Below are positions 37,014-47,445 of a stretch of 60,713 nt of DNA, one piece after another; the first letter of the stretch is position 1, and each line of letters opens with the position of its first letter. The position numbers and the translations under genes are program-made. Below the pieces are notes generated by a model. The model saw nothing but the letters and a program-made list of their open reading frames with translations, made no database searches and had not been told where the DNA came from. Source of the DNA: Desulfomonilaceae bacterium (GTDB taxonomy: Bacteria; Desulfobacterota; Desulfomonilia; Desulfomonilales; Desulfomonilaceae); contig JAVHLK010000021.1 of NCBI GenBank assembly GCA_031082285.1, positions 1 through 60,713 on the forward strand, in the 5' to 3' direction.

Positions 37014-37569
37014 TCCACCTAGTACTCTTTTTCCCAAAGACAATACCACTCCGACTGATCGTTCCCCTCAACCGCCGACGGGCAGGATACGAGAATGAAT
37101 CCTTCCGCTTCATCCTGCATCCGTATCATCATCAGAGGTTACGTATGAGCGTACTCCTCAAGTTCGGACCATGAGTTCCGGGCAGAAATCCGGCGGCGTT
37201 GCACAGTCCCCGCGTTCTCGCGGCGGTCTCAAGAAGCGCTGATGGGGAGTCGACGAATCGCGAGGCCATACCGAACCGTGAATATTCAATGGTAACTGTT
37301 GGTTGGATGAACGGAAATGTACTCGGAGGGCATGAGGTCTCTTCCGAGTGCTTTTCACGATGACTGCCCTGTGAGCCGCTGACAAGAACGGCCGCCTGAA
37401 GACTGGGAGGCTCGGCTCGTCCCACCGCATGCGTGCACGTCGGCCTCCAGCTCACGATTGAAAGCCGCGGTTCCGGGCGCTGATGGGGCTTGACATCCAC
37501 GCGGATACCGGATAGGATTCGTCGCTGCGCTGCGGAAAAGCCAACTTGTTGATTTTTAAGGAGGTAGGT
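37014..37569. other. 556-bp intergenic region upstream of the HU gene
   Basis: No gene. A near-consensus promoter lies at 37490-37518 just before the HU gene. Confidence 0.5.
37490..37518 (+). promoter_or_regulatory. strong sigma-70 promoter of the HU gene
   Basis: A perfect TTGACA, 17 bases, TAGGAT (4 of 6), giving a 5' leader of about 45 nt with AAGGAGG before the ATG. Confidence 0.7.
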
Positions 37570-37848
37570 ATGACAAAAGCAGAGCTTGTGGCAAAGATAG
37601 CCGGCGAGGCCGAAATATCTCAGAAGGCTGCAGACCTGGCCCTAAGAGCCATCGTTGGTTCGATTCACGAGTCCCTTACGGGAGCCGACGGGTCCATCCG
37701 TATTCCCGATCTTGGAACCTTCAGGATATCCCACAGGAAGGCCCGCACCGGGGTGAACCCCAGAACCGGGGAAAAAATGGAAATTCCCGCGGCGGATGTT
37801 CCCGCGTTCACCGCGGCCAAGGCCCTGAAAGACGCGGTGAAGGACTAG
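37570..37848 (+). CDS. hup: HU/IHF-family DNA-binding protein
   Basis: The 92-residue protein begins MTKAELVAKIAGEAEISQKA and has the HU beta-arm (RKARTGVNPRTGEKMEIPAA) and the PAFTAAKALKDAVK C-terminus. It bends and compacts DNA as a dimer. ATG 37570 has AAGGAGG; the in-frame TTG eight codons earlier lies before that site. High expression is suggested by its promoter. An imperfect AGCAGCC/GGTTGCT stem just after the stop may end the transcript. Confidence 0.95.
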   Translation: MTKAELVAKIAGEAEISQKAADLALRAIVGSIHESLTGADGSIRIPDLGTFRISHRKARTGVNPRTGEKMEIPAADVPAFTAAKALKDAVKD

Positions 37849-38478
37849 CAGCCGAAATACCAGGTTGCTGCAGACAAGAGCACGACAGAGATCGTCGCAG
37901 GCGTTCCGAAGAACTGAAATTTCCGGTTCGTACATCAGAGAAGATCGTGACCAGGGTTCGTGAAACGCCGATCGAATCGCTTGCTTGAGGAAACCGAATC
38001 GAGAGATCGGGGGCTTCGGATTCATTGAGGTGAGGGAACATCACGGCTCTGCAGGCGGAAATCCCATGACCGGAAAGAGAATCCGAGTGGAAGACAAGAG
38101 GTTTTCCTCCTTCAAAGCGGGAAAAGATCTGCGAACCACGGTTGATCACGCATGACTCAATCGAGACGGTCCGCGATCGGCCGCCCGACTGTCCCGCGCA
38201 CTTCTTCTGCCCGTACAGGGTTCAACATCCACATTTCAGTTGCCGAAACCTCGTTCGACACACAGGAACCAGGACAGGGACGATCCAGACTTCGTTCCCG
38301 TCCTGGTGACGCCATCCCGGACATGCATGCCCCCGTTCCGTTCCGAAACCGTCACCGAGGACTGATGCCCGTATGGCAACGATCATTCGCGTGAAGGATA
38401 TCGGATCGACTTCCATTAGGCATTTTACCGGTCTTGCGTGTATAGTAGTGGGGTGAACTCGAACTCCTCCCGAGGTTG
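37849..38478. other. 630-bp intergenic region between hup and the hybrid kinase
   Basis: The first 40 bp carry a possible terminator stem for hup. No gene is supported; a TATAGT near 38440 could serve the kinase gene. Confidence 0.4.
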
Positions 38479-41400
38479 ATGAAAGAAATGACGGACGCGG
38501 TATCGAGGACCTGCGGACCCATGAGTCAACTCGACGAGCTGCATGGAAGAATCGCGGAGTTGGAAAGGTCTCAAGCCGACTTGAGATGTCGCATCGCCGG
38601 CCTTGAGAATTCGGAGAAGAGATTCCGGGGCGCGTTCGAATTCTCTCCCAATGCCATAGCGATCCTGGACGAGACGGGTACCATCGTTTCCATGAACCGA
38701 TCATGTGAGAGCACTACCGGGTACTCGCAGGATTTCGCGGTCGGGCGGAACTTCGCCTCCCTCATATTGGGACCGGAAAATACGGATTTCAATGAACGCG
38801 TGGTCGACCGGGTGTTTTCCGGCGAGTCCTTTTCGGACCTCCCGCTCACTTTCGTGTGCCGCACGTGGGAAATTCGGCGGATGCGCTCTCGTGCGTACCC
38901 CGTGACGGACGAGAGCAACCGCGTAACCGCATGCGTGCTGACCAACGTCGATATAACCGACAATCTGCATACTGAGGCCGAACTTGCTGCGGAACTGAAG
39001 AAGTTCCGGGCATTGTACGACGTGGCCGTGGCCATGACGGCTGAAAGGAGTCTGGACGAGAATCTCTCTTTGGTGGTGGATAAGAGCCGTGAACTCCTCG
39101 GGGGTGACACGTCGTACATTGCCCTGCGCGACGAGGAACGCGAAGAGGTCTACATGCGCACATTGTCGGGAATCCGTACCGAGGCCTTCAAGAATATGAG
39201 GATCCCCATAGGGGCAGGTCTCGGCGGCAGGGTCGCATTGAGCGGAAAGGGCGTGATCGTCGAAGACTACTTTCAGGAAGTCGGCCCTCTGTTGCACACG
39301 GTCGTCCGTGCCGAGGGCTTGATATCGGGCATAGCCGTTCCCATTCAAGTGGGACAGGTCAATTTAGGAGTCCTTTATGTGTTCAATCGTGACAAGTCTA
39401 GGTTTTCCACGCCGGATCTTGACACGTTGTCGCTTCTGGGGAATCTTGCCGCGGTCGAAATCACTCGAAAACGCGCGGAAAGGGAGTTGCAGCGTGCTCG
39501 CGACGATCTCGAGAAACGGGTGACGGAACGGACCGCGGACCTTAGAGGCGTGAACCGGAAACTGCTTCTGGAAATCGCTGAACGCGAGCGTGTGGAGGCC
39601 GCGCTTCGCCAAAGCGAACGTATGATGAACAACATCTTGTCCGCGTCCCCCGTCGGCATCGCCTACCTTGAACAGGGAAAGCTCAAGTGGACCAACCAGA
39701 TCATGGCACGGATGTTCGGGTACACTAAGGAACAGGACTATTTGGGCAAACCTCCCGCGGAATTCTACTATCACGAGGAAGATTTCCTACGGGCAAGAGA
39801 ACTGTTCAGACAATGTGTAACCGATGCCAAGCCGGCCGAGATCGAGGCACTGTTCGTGCGCACCGACGGAACCACCTTTCACGGGCAGCTCAAGACGAGC
39901 ACACTCGACCCGGGCCGACCGGACTCCGGGGTCATCTCCACTATTTCCGACGTTTCGGCCCGACGTATAGCTGAAGATCGCGTGCGGGAAAGCGAAGCAC
40001 GTTACCGAACACTGGTTGAAGAGAGCTTTGACGGCATATTCATCCAGAAGGGAGGGAAGATCGCGTTCGTCAATTCCCGCTTGTGCGAAATGCTCGGATA
40101 CGCACGAGGCGAGTTGGAAGGACGGGATGCCGGACTTATCTGTCGCGAGATTGAAGAAACGATTGACCAACCGCGTTCATCCTCTTCGGACGGCAATCCG
40201 GTTTCTTCTCAGTTCGAGGTCACGCTTCGGCGCAAGGACGGAACGGCGTTTGACGCGGAGATCAACGGTCGAACCGTGAGCCTGGGTTCGCGGCCTGCGG
40301 TACAGGTGTGGGTCAGGGACATTTCGGAACGAAAGAGAGCCGAACAGGCCTTGAGAGAGTCGGAAGAGAAGTACCGTACCATCGTGAACGGTCTCGAGGC
40401 GGTCTACTATGAAGTCGATCTTCACGGGACCTGGACCTTTCTCAATGAGTCCACGGCACGAGTCTTCGGCTATCCCAAGGAAGAAATGATCGGTCGAAAC
40501 TACCGGGAGTTTGTCGACGGGCACGCTATCGACGAGTGCTTCAGAGCGGTGAACCGGGTATTCAGAAGCGGCAAGCCCGCGGGAGTCTGTTCCGTCAAGG
40601 TGAGGACGAATTTCGGCCTCGACCGCCACCTGGAGTTCTCGGTGACGCCCATTAAGGATTCGAGCGGACGCATCACCGGCTTCCGTGGAATCTGTCGGGA
40701 CGTTACCGAGCGTAAACGAGAGCAAGACGAATTGCTGAAGATCGAGAAGCTTGAATCCATTGGTGTCTTGGCAGGAGGAATAGCTCACGATTTCAACAAC
40801 ATCCTCACGGCCATCGGTGGGAACATCTCATACGCGAAGCTCTTTCTCAAGCCGGGCGATAAGTCGTACAAACGGTTGTCCGAAGCGGAGAAGGCCGGTA
40901 ATCGCGCTCGGCAGCTGACTCAACGCCTGCTCACTTTCTCCAAAGGCGGATCGCCGGTAAAGAAATCCGTATCGGTATCCGACATCATCGAGGATTCATG
41001 CTCTTTTGCGCTGTGGGGTTCCAATGTTCGCTGTGAGTATTCCATCGCCGAGGACCTGTGCGCCGCGGACGTGGACGAGGTGCAGATCGGCCAGGTCATA
41101 GCCAATCTGGTGATCAACGCGGACCAGGCCATGCCGGACGGGGGAATCATTCACATCACGGCTCTGAACCTCGATGTCGTCCCCGAAGACGGGCTGCCGC
41201 TGCAACGCGGCCGCTATGTTCGCATATCCGTGAAGGATCAGGGAACGGGTATTCCTCGAGAGATCCTGCCCAAGGTGTTCGATCCCTACTTTACGACGAA
41301 ATCGGAAGGCAGCGGTTTGGGTTTGGCCACAGCCTACTCCATTGTAAAAAGTCACGGCGGTCTGATCACGGTGGAATCGAAACCGGGCTTCGGCACCACG

Positions 41401-41862
41401 TTCCATGTGTACGTTCCCGCTGCGGAGGATTGTCCGGTGGAGAACCGAGATACGGAGGAGAAAGTCGGATCGGGGTCCGGCAGAATACTCCTGATGGACG
41501 ACGAGGAGGCCATTAGGGATCTGGCCGGCGAACTCCTGGGCATGCTCGGCTATGAAGTTGTCACCGCGCAGGACGGAGCTGCCGCGATCGAGCTGTACCG
41601 AAGTGCCAAGGATGCACTGAGACCCTTCGATGCAGTGATCCTGGACATGACAGTACCCGGCGGCATGGGCGGAAAAGATGCAATAAAGAGGTTGATCGAA
41701 ATCGACCCGGACGTAAAGGCAATCGTCTCGAGTGGGTATTCAAACGATCCCGTCATGTCACGCTATCAAGATCACGGCTTCAGTGGTATGGTGGCAAAGC
41801 CGTACACGGCCCTGGAACTGAACCTCACATTGAAGAAAGTACTCTCCGCCGACCGTCGGTAA
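38479..41862 (+). CDS. multi-PAS/GAF hybrid histidine kinase with C-terminal receiver
   Basis: The 1127-residue protein has a short coiled coil (about 15-45), a PAS domain (about 45-170), a GAF domain (about 190-335), a coiled coil, three more PAS domains (about 375-500, 500-620, 625-745), a HisKA/HATPase core with the H-box GIAHDFNNILTA (His770) and SEGSGLGLATAYSI, and a receiver with DMTVPGGMGG (Asp1056). No membrane segment, so it senses cytoplasmic signals. The receiver lacks a DNA-binding output, so the phosphate is passed to another protein. ATG 38479 follows TTG; the start is uncertain by a few codons. Confidence 0.93.
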   Translation: MKEMTDAVSRTCGPMSQLDELHGRIAELERSQADLRCRIAGLENSEKRFRGAFEFSPNAIAILDETGTIVSMNRSCESTTGYSQDFAVGRNFASLILGPENTDFNERVVDRVFSGESFSDLPLTFVCRTWEIRRMRSRAYPVTDESNRVTACVLTNVDITDNLHTEAELAAELKKFRALYDVAVAMTAERSLDENLSLVVDKSRELLGGDTSYIALRDEEREEVYMRTLSGIRTEAFKNMRIPIGAGLGGRVALSGKGVIVEDYFQEVGPLLHTVVRAEGLISGIAVPIQVGQVNLGVLYVFNRDKSRFSTPDLDTLSLLGNLAAVEITRKRAERELQRARDDLEKRVTERTADLRGVNRKLLLEIAERERVEAALRQSERMMNNILSASPVGIAYLEQGKLKWTNQIMARMFGYTKEQDYLGKPPAEFYYHEEDFLRARELFRQCVTDAKPAEIEALFVRTDGTTFHGQLKTSTLDPGRPDSGVISTISDVSARRIAEDRVRESEARYRTLVEESFDGIFIQKGGKIAFVNSRLCEMLGYARGELEGRDAGLICREIEETIDQPRSSSSDGNPVSSQFEVTLRRKDGTAFDAEINGRTVSLGSRPAVQVWVRDISERKRAEQALRESEEKYRTIVNGLEAVYYEVDLHGTWTFLNESTARVFGYPKEEMIGRNYREFVDGHAIDECFRAVNRVFRSGKPAGVCSVKVRTNFGLDRHLEFSVTPIKDSSGRITGFRGICRDVTERKREQDELLKIEKLESIGVLAGGIAHDFNNILTAIGGNISYAKLFLKPGDKSYKRLSEAEKAGNRARQLTQRLLTFSKGGSPVKKSVSVSDIIEDSCSFALWGSNVRCEYSIAEDLCAADVDEVQIGQVIANLVINADQAMPDGGIIHITALNLDVVPEDGLPLQRGRYVRISVKDQGTGIPREILPKVFDPYFTTKSEGSGLGLATAYSIVKSHGGLITVESKPGFGTTFHVYVPAAEDCPVENRDTEEKVGSGSGRILLMDDEEAIRDLAGELLGMLGYEVVTAQDGAAAIELYRSAKDALRPFDAVILDMTVPGGMGGKDAIKRLIEIDPDVKAIVSSGYSNDPVMSRYQDHGFSGMVAKPYTALELNLTLKKVLSADRR

Positions 41863-41920
41863 TACGCCCTACCGCGTGACGCCGGGTTGCGCACATACCG
41901 CGACGAACCGGGAGACCGAA

Positions 41921-43042
41921 ATGATTATTGGAATTCCCAAGGAGATCAAAGAGGACGAGTACAGAGTCGGCATTGTACCTGCCGGTGTGCGTGCCCTGAA
42001 GGAGCACGGCCATCGGATACTCATCGAGGAGGGCGCAGGGGAAGGTTGCCGCATTTCCGACCAAGAATATGCCTACGCGGGAGCCGAAATCATCCCCGAC
42101 AAGGCCGAAGTGTACGCAAGGGCCCGGATGATCATGAAGGTCAAAGAGCCTCTCAGGGCGGAGTACGATCTTCTCCGGCGAGATCAGATACTCTATGCAT
42201 ATCTGCATCTGGCACCGGCGGCTGAACTCACTGCGGCCCTTCTGGAAAGAGGAGTTATCGGCGTTGCGTACGAAACGATTCAGACGGGAGACGGGTGTCT
42301 CCCCCTTCTCGCGCCGATGAGCGAAGTGGCGGGCAGGATGGCCGTCCAGATCGGCGCGCATTTCCTGGAAAAGACTCAGGGCGGCAGAGGCGTGCTTCTC
42401 GGAGGGGTTCCCGGAGTACGGCGGGGACGGATCACCATTATCGGGGGAGGCGTAGTGGGGCGGGCGTCCACAAAGATAGCCGTGGGCATGGGCGCGGACG
42501 TGTATGTGATCGATGTGGACCACAACCGCCTGCAACATTTTGACGACATGTACGGGAATCGGGTGACCACTTTGATGTCCAACCAGGACAACGTACTGTT
42601 CAGTGTGGTCAATTCCCACCTCGTGGTGGGAGCGGTTCTTATCCCGGGCGCTCGGGCTCCTAAACTCGTGACAAGGGAAATGATCGGAGCCATGAAGGCC
42701 GGCACGGTCATCGTCGACGTTGCCATCGACCAGGGAGGCTGCATAGAGACTTCCAGGCCCACGACACATCAACATCCCACGTACGTCGTGGACGATGTCA
42801 TACACTACTGTGTTCCCAACATGCCCGGCGTTGTGGCGAGGACTTCGACCTTTGCCTTGACCAATGCCACCCTTCCCTACGCGTTGAAGCTCGCAAACAA
42901 CGGTTTCGAGTCGGCCGTGGCCCGAGACTATGCCCTTGCCAAAGGCGTAAACGTGTATAAAGGGTGCGTAACGTATGAGACGGTGGCCCTGTCTCTGGGG
43001 TACGCATACACTCCGTTGGTCGACTGCCTGACGGCCGCTTGA
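41921..43042 (+). CDS. ald: alanine dehydrogenase
   Basis: Interconverts alanine with pyruvate plus ammonia using NAD. The 373-residue protein starts MIIGIPKEIKEDEYRVGIVP, has the catalytic-site RxxK/His region (AYLHLAP), the NAD fold GGGVVGRASTKIAVGMGADV and the C-terminal MPGVVARTSTFALTNATLPYA signature. ATG 41921 follows GGGAG. The start just upstream gives 15 more residues without homology. Confidence 0.96.
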   Translation: MIIGIPKEIKEDEYRVGIVPAGVRALKEHGHRILIEEGAGEGCRISDQEYAYAGAEIIPDKAEVYARARMIMKVKEPLRAEYDLLRRDQILYAYLHLAPAAELTAALLERGVIGVAYETIQTGDGCLPLLAPMSEVAGRMAVQIGAHFLEKTQGGRGVLLGGVPGVRRGRITIIGGGVVGRASTKIAVGMGADVYVIDVDHNRLQHFDDMYGNRVTTLMSNQDNVLFSVVNSHLVVGAVLIPGARAPKLVTREMIGAMKAGTVIVDVAIDQGGCIETSRPTTHQHPTYVVDDVIHYCVPNMPGVVARTSTFALTNATLPYALKLANNGFESAVARDYALAKGVNVYKGCVTYETVALSLGYAYTPLVDCLTAA

Positions 43043-43318
43043 GTCTCTCCAGACGACGGCGGAGATCTCAGGACCTATTTTCACAAGTTCGGCGACATGT
43101 TTTCGACCGCTGGAGATTGCCAAGCGCCGCGCCCTCGCACTCACACACGCGAAGCGTCTTTGCGAGAAGTGAAATCCGGTGGCCCCCGGAAACGCAATCT
43201 CGTCGCCCCGGAATCGGCTGCCGTTTTCAGGCGACCGCGTACCAAAAGATGGTCCGGAGGGTCGCAACATCCGTAAAATCTCGGTTGGGCGTCACACCAA
43301 TACCAGGAGGGAGTTTTC

Positions 43319-44986
43319 ATGGAAAAGATTTGGCTCAAATCATATGCTCCGGGCGTCCCGGAGACGGTGGACTTTGTGGACATGACTCTGCCCGAGGCTC
43401 TTGCCAAGACCACGGCAACGTATCCCGAGAACCCCGCGCTCGTCTTTCAGGGGACGACGGTTACCTACGCGCAACTTACCGACCTGGTTTCCAGGTTTGC
43501 CGCATCGCTGAAGAATCTCGGCGTGAAGCCCGGAGACAGGGTCGCGCTTCTCCTCCCCAACCTGGTCCAAACCGTTGTGGGGACGTATGGAGCATTGTGG
43601 ATGGGGGCGATTGCAGTACCGAACAACCCGCTGTACACGGATCGCGAGCTGGAACACCAATTCAACGATTCCGGAGCTCGAATCCTCCTCTGTTTTGACA
43701 CCCTCGTTCCTCGGATGCTGCAGATCAGAAAACGCACGGGCATCGAAAAGATCGTCTCCTGTCACATTCGCGACTACCTTCCGTTTCCCCTGAAGCAGCT
43801 GTTCCCCTTTGTGAAAAGAGATCTTCACTTGAAGACCCCGTCGGCCCCAAACGTCTATGAGTTCATGGACCTGGTGAAAGGCGGCGAACCTCTCGGTAAA
43901 CCTCATAAAGCGGACATGGACGACACCGCGGTGATCATCTACACCGGCGGAACCACCGGCACGTCCAAAGGAGTGGAACTCACCCATCGGAACCTTTCGT
44001 ACAATTGCCAACAGGCTAGAGCATGGATACCCAACTTCCTGGACGGGAAGGAAGTGAATCTTGGCTGCCTGCCGTTCTTCCACTCATACGGAATGACCGG
44101 CGCCATGAACATGTCCATCTTCTACGGGTGGTGTGATGTGCTCATCGCGAAGCCCGAGGCAAAGGCCATACTGGAATCGGTCGACAAGTACAAAGTCAGC
44201 TTCATTCCAGGCGTACCGACATTGTTCAACGCGATGATCAACGATCCGGACATCAAGAAATACGATCTTTCGAGTATCAAGGCCTGTCTGTCCGGTGCGG
44301 CTCCGCTGGCGATGGAAACCATTCGAGGTTTCAAGGACCTCACCGGAATTCTCCTCATGGAAGCGTACGGTCTCACCGAAACCAGCCCGTGCACCCACGG
44401 AATCCCCTTCGGCGGCAAAGAGAAGCCGGGCTGCATCGGTCTGCCCGTGCCCAACACCGAGGTGAAGCTCGTGGATGTGGACGATTATACCAGGGAAATC
44501 ACCGAGTTTAACGTACCGGGAGAAATGTGCATCAAGGGACCGCAGGTCATGAAAGGGTACGTCAACAGGCCCGAGGAGACCGCTGCCGTGATCAAGGACG
44601 GATGGCTGCTCACCGGCGATATCGCCACGGTGGATGAAGAGGGGTATTTCCGCATCGTCGACCGCAAGAAGGATATGATCATCACCGGCGGCTTCAATGT
44701 GTACCCGCGAGAAATCGATGAAGTGCTCTACGCGCACCCAAAGATCAAGGAGGCTTGCGCGATCGGCATCCCCGACAGCCATTCGGGTGAGCGAATCAAG
44801 GCATACGTGGTGCTCAAGGACGGTGAAACCTCCAATGTGATCGAGATCCTGGACTATTGCCGGGAGAAATTGACCCGCTACAAGGTACCCAAGGAAGTCG
44901 AATTCGTCTCGGACTTGCCCAAGAGTGCGGTGGGGAAGATCCTCCGCAAGGAATTGCGCCGAATGGAGCTGATCAAGAAGAAGTAG
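43319..44986 (+). CDS. fadD: long-chain acyl-CoA synthetase (AMP-forming)
   Basis: The 555-residue adenylate-forming enzyme activates a fatty or aromatic acid as acyl-CoA. It has the P-loop YTGGTTGTSKGVELTHRN, A4/A5 regions PGVPTLFNAM and MEAYGLTET, and the A8/A10 motifs DGWLLTGDIATVDEEGYFRIVDRKKDMI and KSAVGKILRKELR with the catalytic Lys. ATG has AGGAGGGAG. It follows ald in the same direction. The acid chain length cannot be read from the sequence. Confidence 0.93.
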   Translation: MEKIWLKSYAPGVPETVDFVDMTLPEALAKTTATYPENPALVFQGTTVTYAQLTDLVSRFAASLKNLGVKPGDRVALLLPNLVQTVVGTYGALWMGAIAVPNNPLYTDRELEHQFNDSGARILLCFDTLVPRMLQIRKRTGIEKIVSCHIRDYLPFPLKQLFPFVKRDLHLKTPSAPNVYEFMDLVKGGEPLGKPHKADMDDTAVIIYTGGTTGTSKGVELTHRNLSYNCQQARAWIPNFLDGKEVNLGCLPFFHSYGMTGAMNMSIFYGWCDVLIAKPEAKAILESVDKYKVSFIPGVPTLFNAMINDPDIKKYDLSSIKACLSGAAPLAMETIRGFKDLTGILLMEAYGLTETSPCTHGIPFGGKEKPGCIGLPVPNTEVKLVDVDDYTREITEFNVPGEMCIKGPQVMKGYVNRPEETAAVIKDGWLLTGDIATVDEEGYFRIVDRKKDMIITGGFNVYPREIDEVLYAHPKIKEACAIGIPDSHSGERIKAYVVLKDGETSNVIEILDYCREKLTRYKVPKEVEFVSDLPKSAVGKILRKELRRMELIKKK

Positions 44987-45050
44987 GTCGAGCCGTCATG
45001 CCCTCAGGCGTGAGGAGGGGCGGCACCTTCATGGTCGGCCCTCGCCTATC

Positions 45051-46421
45051 CTATTTTCTCGACATGATGCGGGAAAACGTCTCTTTTGCCGGTTTGGGCA
45101 GTCGTTTCAGCGCGCCTCCGGGAACTAGAGCTCCCAGTAACGGCCAGAGCAGCCTTGAGAAACGTTGTGCCGATGCGAAAAGAGGCCGGTGTCGCGCAGC
45201 AAGTGCAAAGGCACTCATACCGGCTCTTTCGGATCCCGGCGTGAGCTTCCGCTCGACCCTCTGCTCGCGCAATCTCCTGATGAGCCGGACCAACGGTACC
45301 TTGACCGGGCAGGCCTCCGCACACGCACCGCACAAGGTACCGGCTTCCAACAGCGGATGCGCCCGGGTAAGCCCTTCGAGTTCGTTGGTCAGGATTATCC
45401 CCATGGGACCGGGATACGTTGACTGGTACGCGTGCCCGCCGACGACCTTGTACACGGGGCACACGTTCATGCATGCACTGCAGCGTATGCACTTGAGAAT
45501 CTCTCGACACTCGCCTTGAAGAATCCGCGACCTGCCGTTGTCCAACAGGACGATATGGAGTTGCTCCACGAGCGATCCGTCGCGGACCTTTCTCGGGCCG
45601 GTGACGATCGACAGGTAGCTGGACAGCGCCTGACCCGTGGCCGACCTCGGCAGGAGTCTTATGAACGTTGCCAAGTCGTCGAGATTTGGGATCATCTTCT
45701 CAATGGTCAACACCGCCACGTGGATCTTCGGCAGGGTGGTGACCATCCTGCCGTTCCCTTCGTTGGTGAATATCGCAAGGCTCCCGGTTTCGGCCACCGC
45801 AAAGTTCGCTCCGGAAATCCCCGCATCCGCGGACAGAAAGACCTTCCTGAGAACCCGGCGAGCTATCTTCGTGAGGACTTCGGGGTCGTCCGAGTAGTCC
45901 ACGCCGAGTTTCTCCGCAAAAAGGCGTCCGACTTGCCTTCTGTTCTTGTGGATGGCCGGTGCCAGGATGTGAGAAGGGGACTCGCCCGCCAATTGGACGA
46001 TGTACTCACCTAAATCGGTCTCCACCACCTCCATGCCGTGCGATTCCAGGCGCTCGTTGAGCCGTATTTCTTCCGTAACCATGGACTTGGCCTTGACGAT
46101 TCTCCGTACGCCTCTGTCCTTCAATATGTGAAGGATGATGTCTCCGGCCGCGTCCGCATCGTGAGCCCTGTACACAATGGCTCCCGCACGCGTTGCGTTC
46201 TCGGAAAATCTGTCGACGTATTCCGGGAGGTTGTCGATCACCTTCAATCTGACGGCCGAAGCCTTCTCTCTCCAGACGTCCATGGGTACCGATGCAACTC
46301 CTGCGGCCCGTTTGGTCGCAAAGACGTTCACGGCCGTGTGCATCGCATCCCGCAACGAAGCGTCTCTCAGGGCCTGAGCCGCGTTCTTTCGGAAATTCAA
46401 GACCATATTGTCCCTCTTCAT
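45051..46421 (-). CDS. LutB-like iron-sulfur protein (L-lactate oxidation or related)
   Basis: The 456-residue protein matches LutB-type proteins: a long LUD domain (MKRDNMVLNFRKN through DNMVTTLPKIHV-like region) followed by two [4Fe-4S] ferredoxin motifs (CIRCSACMNVCPVY and CGACAEACPVK) and a C-terminal tail. In LutABC it oxidises L-lactate with LutA and LutC. Neither partner is next to it here, so it may act with proteins elsewhere. ATG 46421 follows GGAGG; a GTG-like start 15 codons further up is less likely. Confidence 0.85.
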   Translation of the reverse strand: MKRDNMVLNFRKNAAQALRDASLRDAMHTAVNVFATKRAAGVASVPMDVWREKASAVRLKVIDNLPEYVDRFSENATRAGAIVYRAHDADAAGDIILHILKDRGVRRIVKAKSMVTEEIRLNERLESHGMEVVETDLGEYIVQLAGESPSHILAPAIHKNRRQVGRLFAEKLGVDYSDDPEVLTKIARRVLRKVFLSADAGISGANFAVAETGSLAIFTNEGNGRMVTTLPKIHVAVLTIEKMIPNLDDLATFIRLLPRSATGQALSSYLSIVTGPRKVRDGSLVEQLHIVLLDNGRSRILQGECREILKCIRCSACMNVCPVYKVVGGHAYQSTYPGPMGIILTNELEGLTRAHPLLEAGTLCGACAEACPVKVPLVRLIRRLREQRVERKLTPGSERAGMSAFALAARHRPLFASAQRFSRLLWPLLGALVPGGALKRLPKPAKETFSRIMSRK

Positions 46422-46833
46422 GTGTCCTCCGCCGACGAAAACGGACCTGTCGTCGTCCGCGCGCATCGGCCGTAGGAAACCGGCCCACTACCGATGAAAA
46501 GACGGCGTACATACGGTTGCGCATTTCTGCGAGCCGAGTTTGCTTTCTCGTGATGTCTCGGACGCGTGAATTTGATGCACGATGGTAGCCGCAATGACCG
46601 TTGCCCGTCAAGCTCCCTCTGCGGCCGTCACGATGTGACGCCGCGCTCGCGGGTAATCATACCAACCATAGTGTCGCTCCTTGAATACTGAGGGTACCAT
46701 CACGCTTGTGATTGCGAGCCCGACCGAAGGGAGGGCACGGCAACGCCGGCCTTTCATGAGGCATCGAGCGCGATTCGTGGAGGGGGGAGCGGCTTCGGCA
46801 AGGAGGTCCGTGATGCCGGCATGAGGCATCGTT
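46422..46833. other. 412-bp intergenic region upstream of the LutB-like gene
   Basis: Contains an ATTGCGAGCCCGACCGAAGG-type repeat at about 46700-46760, with a CATGAGGCATCG direct repeat at 46756 and 46819 (62 bp apart). No gene. Confidence 0.45.
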
Positions 46834-47118
46834 TCAATCCGCGGAATTGTCTTGGTTGGACACGTTTTCGACCGCGTCCCATGTGTTCCGCGAGTCGGGG
46901 CCTTTGGAAAGTCGGTGGTATTGCCACGCGAGATGGCATTGGAGGATGACTTCTTCAACCCAATCCCTCAATTGGCTCATTTCACCGTGGTTTCCGTTGG
47001 CTTCTTCCCTCTCCGCGCCCTCTTTGACCACACCGTCGACCTGCATCAGGAGTTCAAAAATTCTGTTGAAGCATTGATGGGCCTTGATCTGAAACTCTTC
47101 CGTACTAGAAAATTTCAC
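46834..47118 (-). CDS. small helical protein, unknown
   Basis: The 94-residue protein is almost wholly helical (EEFQIKAHQCFNRIFELLMQ and HGEMSQLRDWVEEVILQC). The start is GTG with AAAGGAAAG upstream at about 8 bases. No domain was recognised; a short helical partner or regulator is possible. It stands alone, with repeat DNA on both sides. Confidence 0.55.
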   Translation of the reverse strand: MKFSSTEEFQIKAHQCFNRIFELLMQVDGVVKEGAEREEANGNHGEMSQLRDWVEEVILQCHLAWQYHRLSKGPDSRNTWDAVENVSNQDNSAD

Positions 47119-47445
47119 GGACCGTCTTTCCTTTCAGTTCCGTCTTTCACGGCACATCGTCGTCGATGCGTAACGGTTAACCGACGAACCTGGTCAACTT
47201 GGACATCGGACACGTGTCGTCGACACCATCATAGGAACGGCAAAAATCCCGACTTCCGGCCGCCAATCCGATTCATGGGTTCGGCCGCAGATTTTTTCGC
47301 CGGCGAGATTGCCGTCCCGCGGGGCGCAGCGCTCCGCTCCTCACAAAGACATCCCCTTAAGGCGTCCTTGTGCGCCCTGCGCGGACCGCGGGATGAAGCA
47401 ATCTCGGCGGCGCGCCGGATCCCGAAACCGTGTCCGCGAGACGAA
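47119..47445. repeat. intergenic region with an inverted GAGATTGC/GCAATCTC repeat
   Basis: At 47283-47420 GGCGAGATTGCC ... CGCTCCGCTCCTCAC and, about 90 bp on, GGATGAAGCAATCTCGGCGG could fold back. This is the same repeat class as at 32731-32815. No gene is seen. Confidence 0.55.

Noticed and set aside
37132-37500. 122-codon minus-strand ORF before the HU gene
   Set aside because: Not protein-like and spans the HU promoter.
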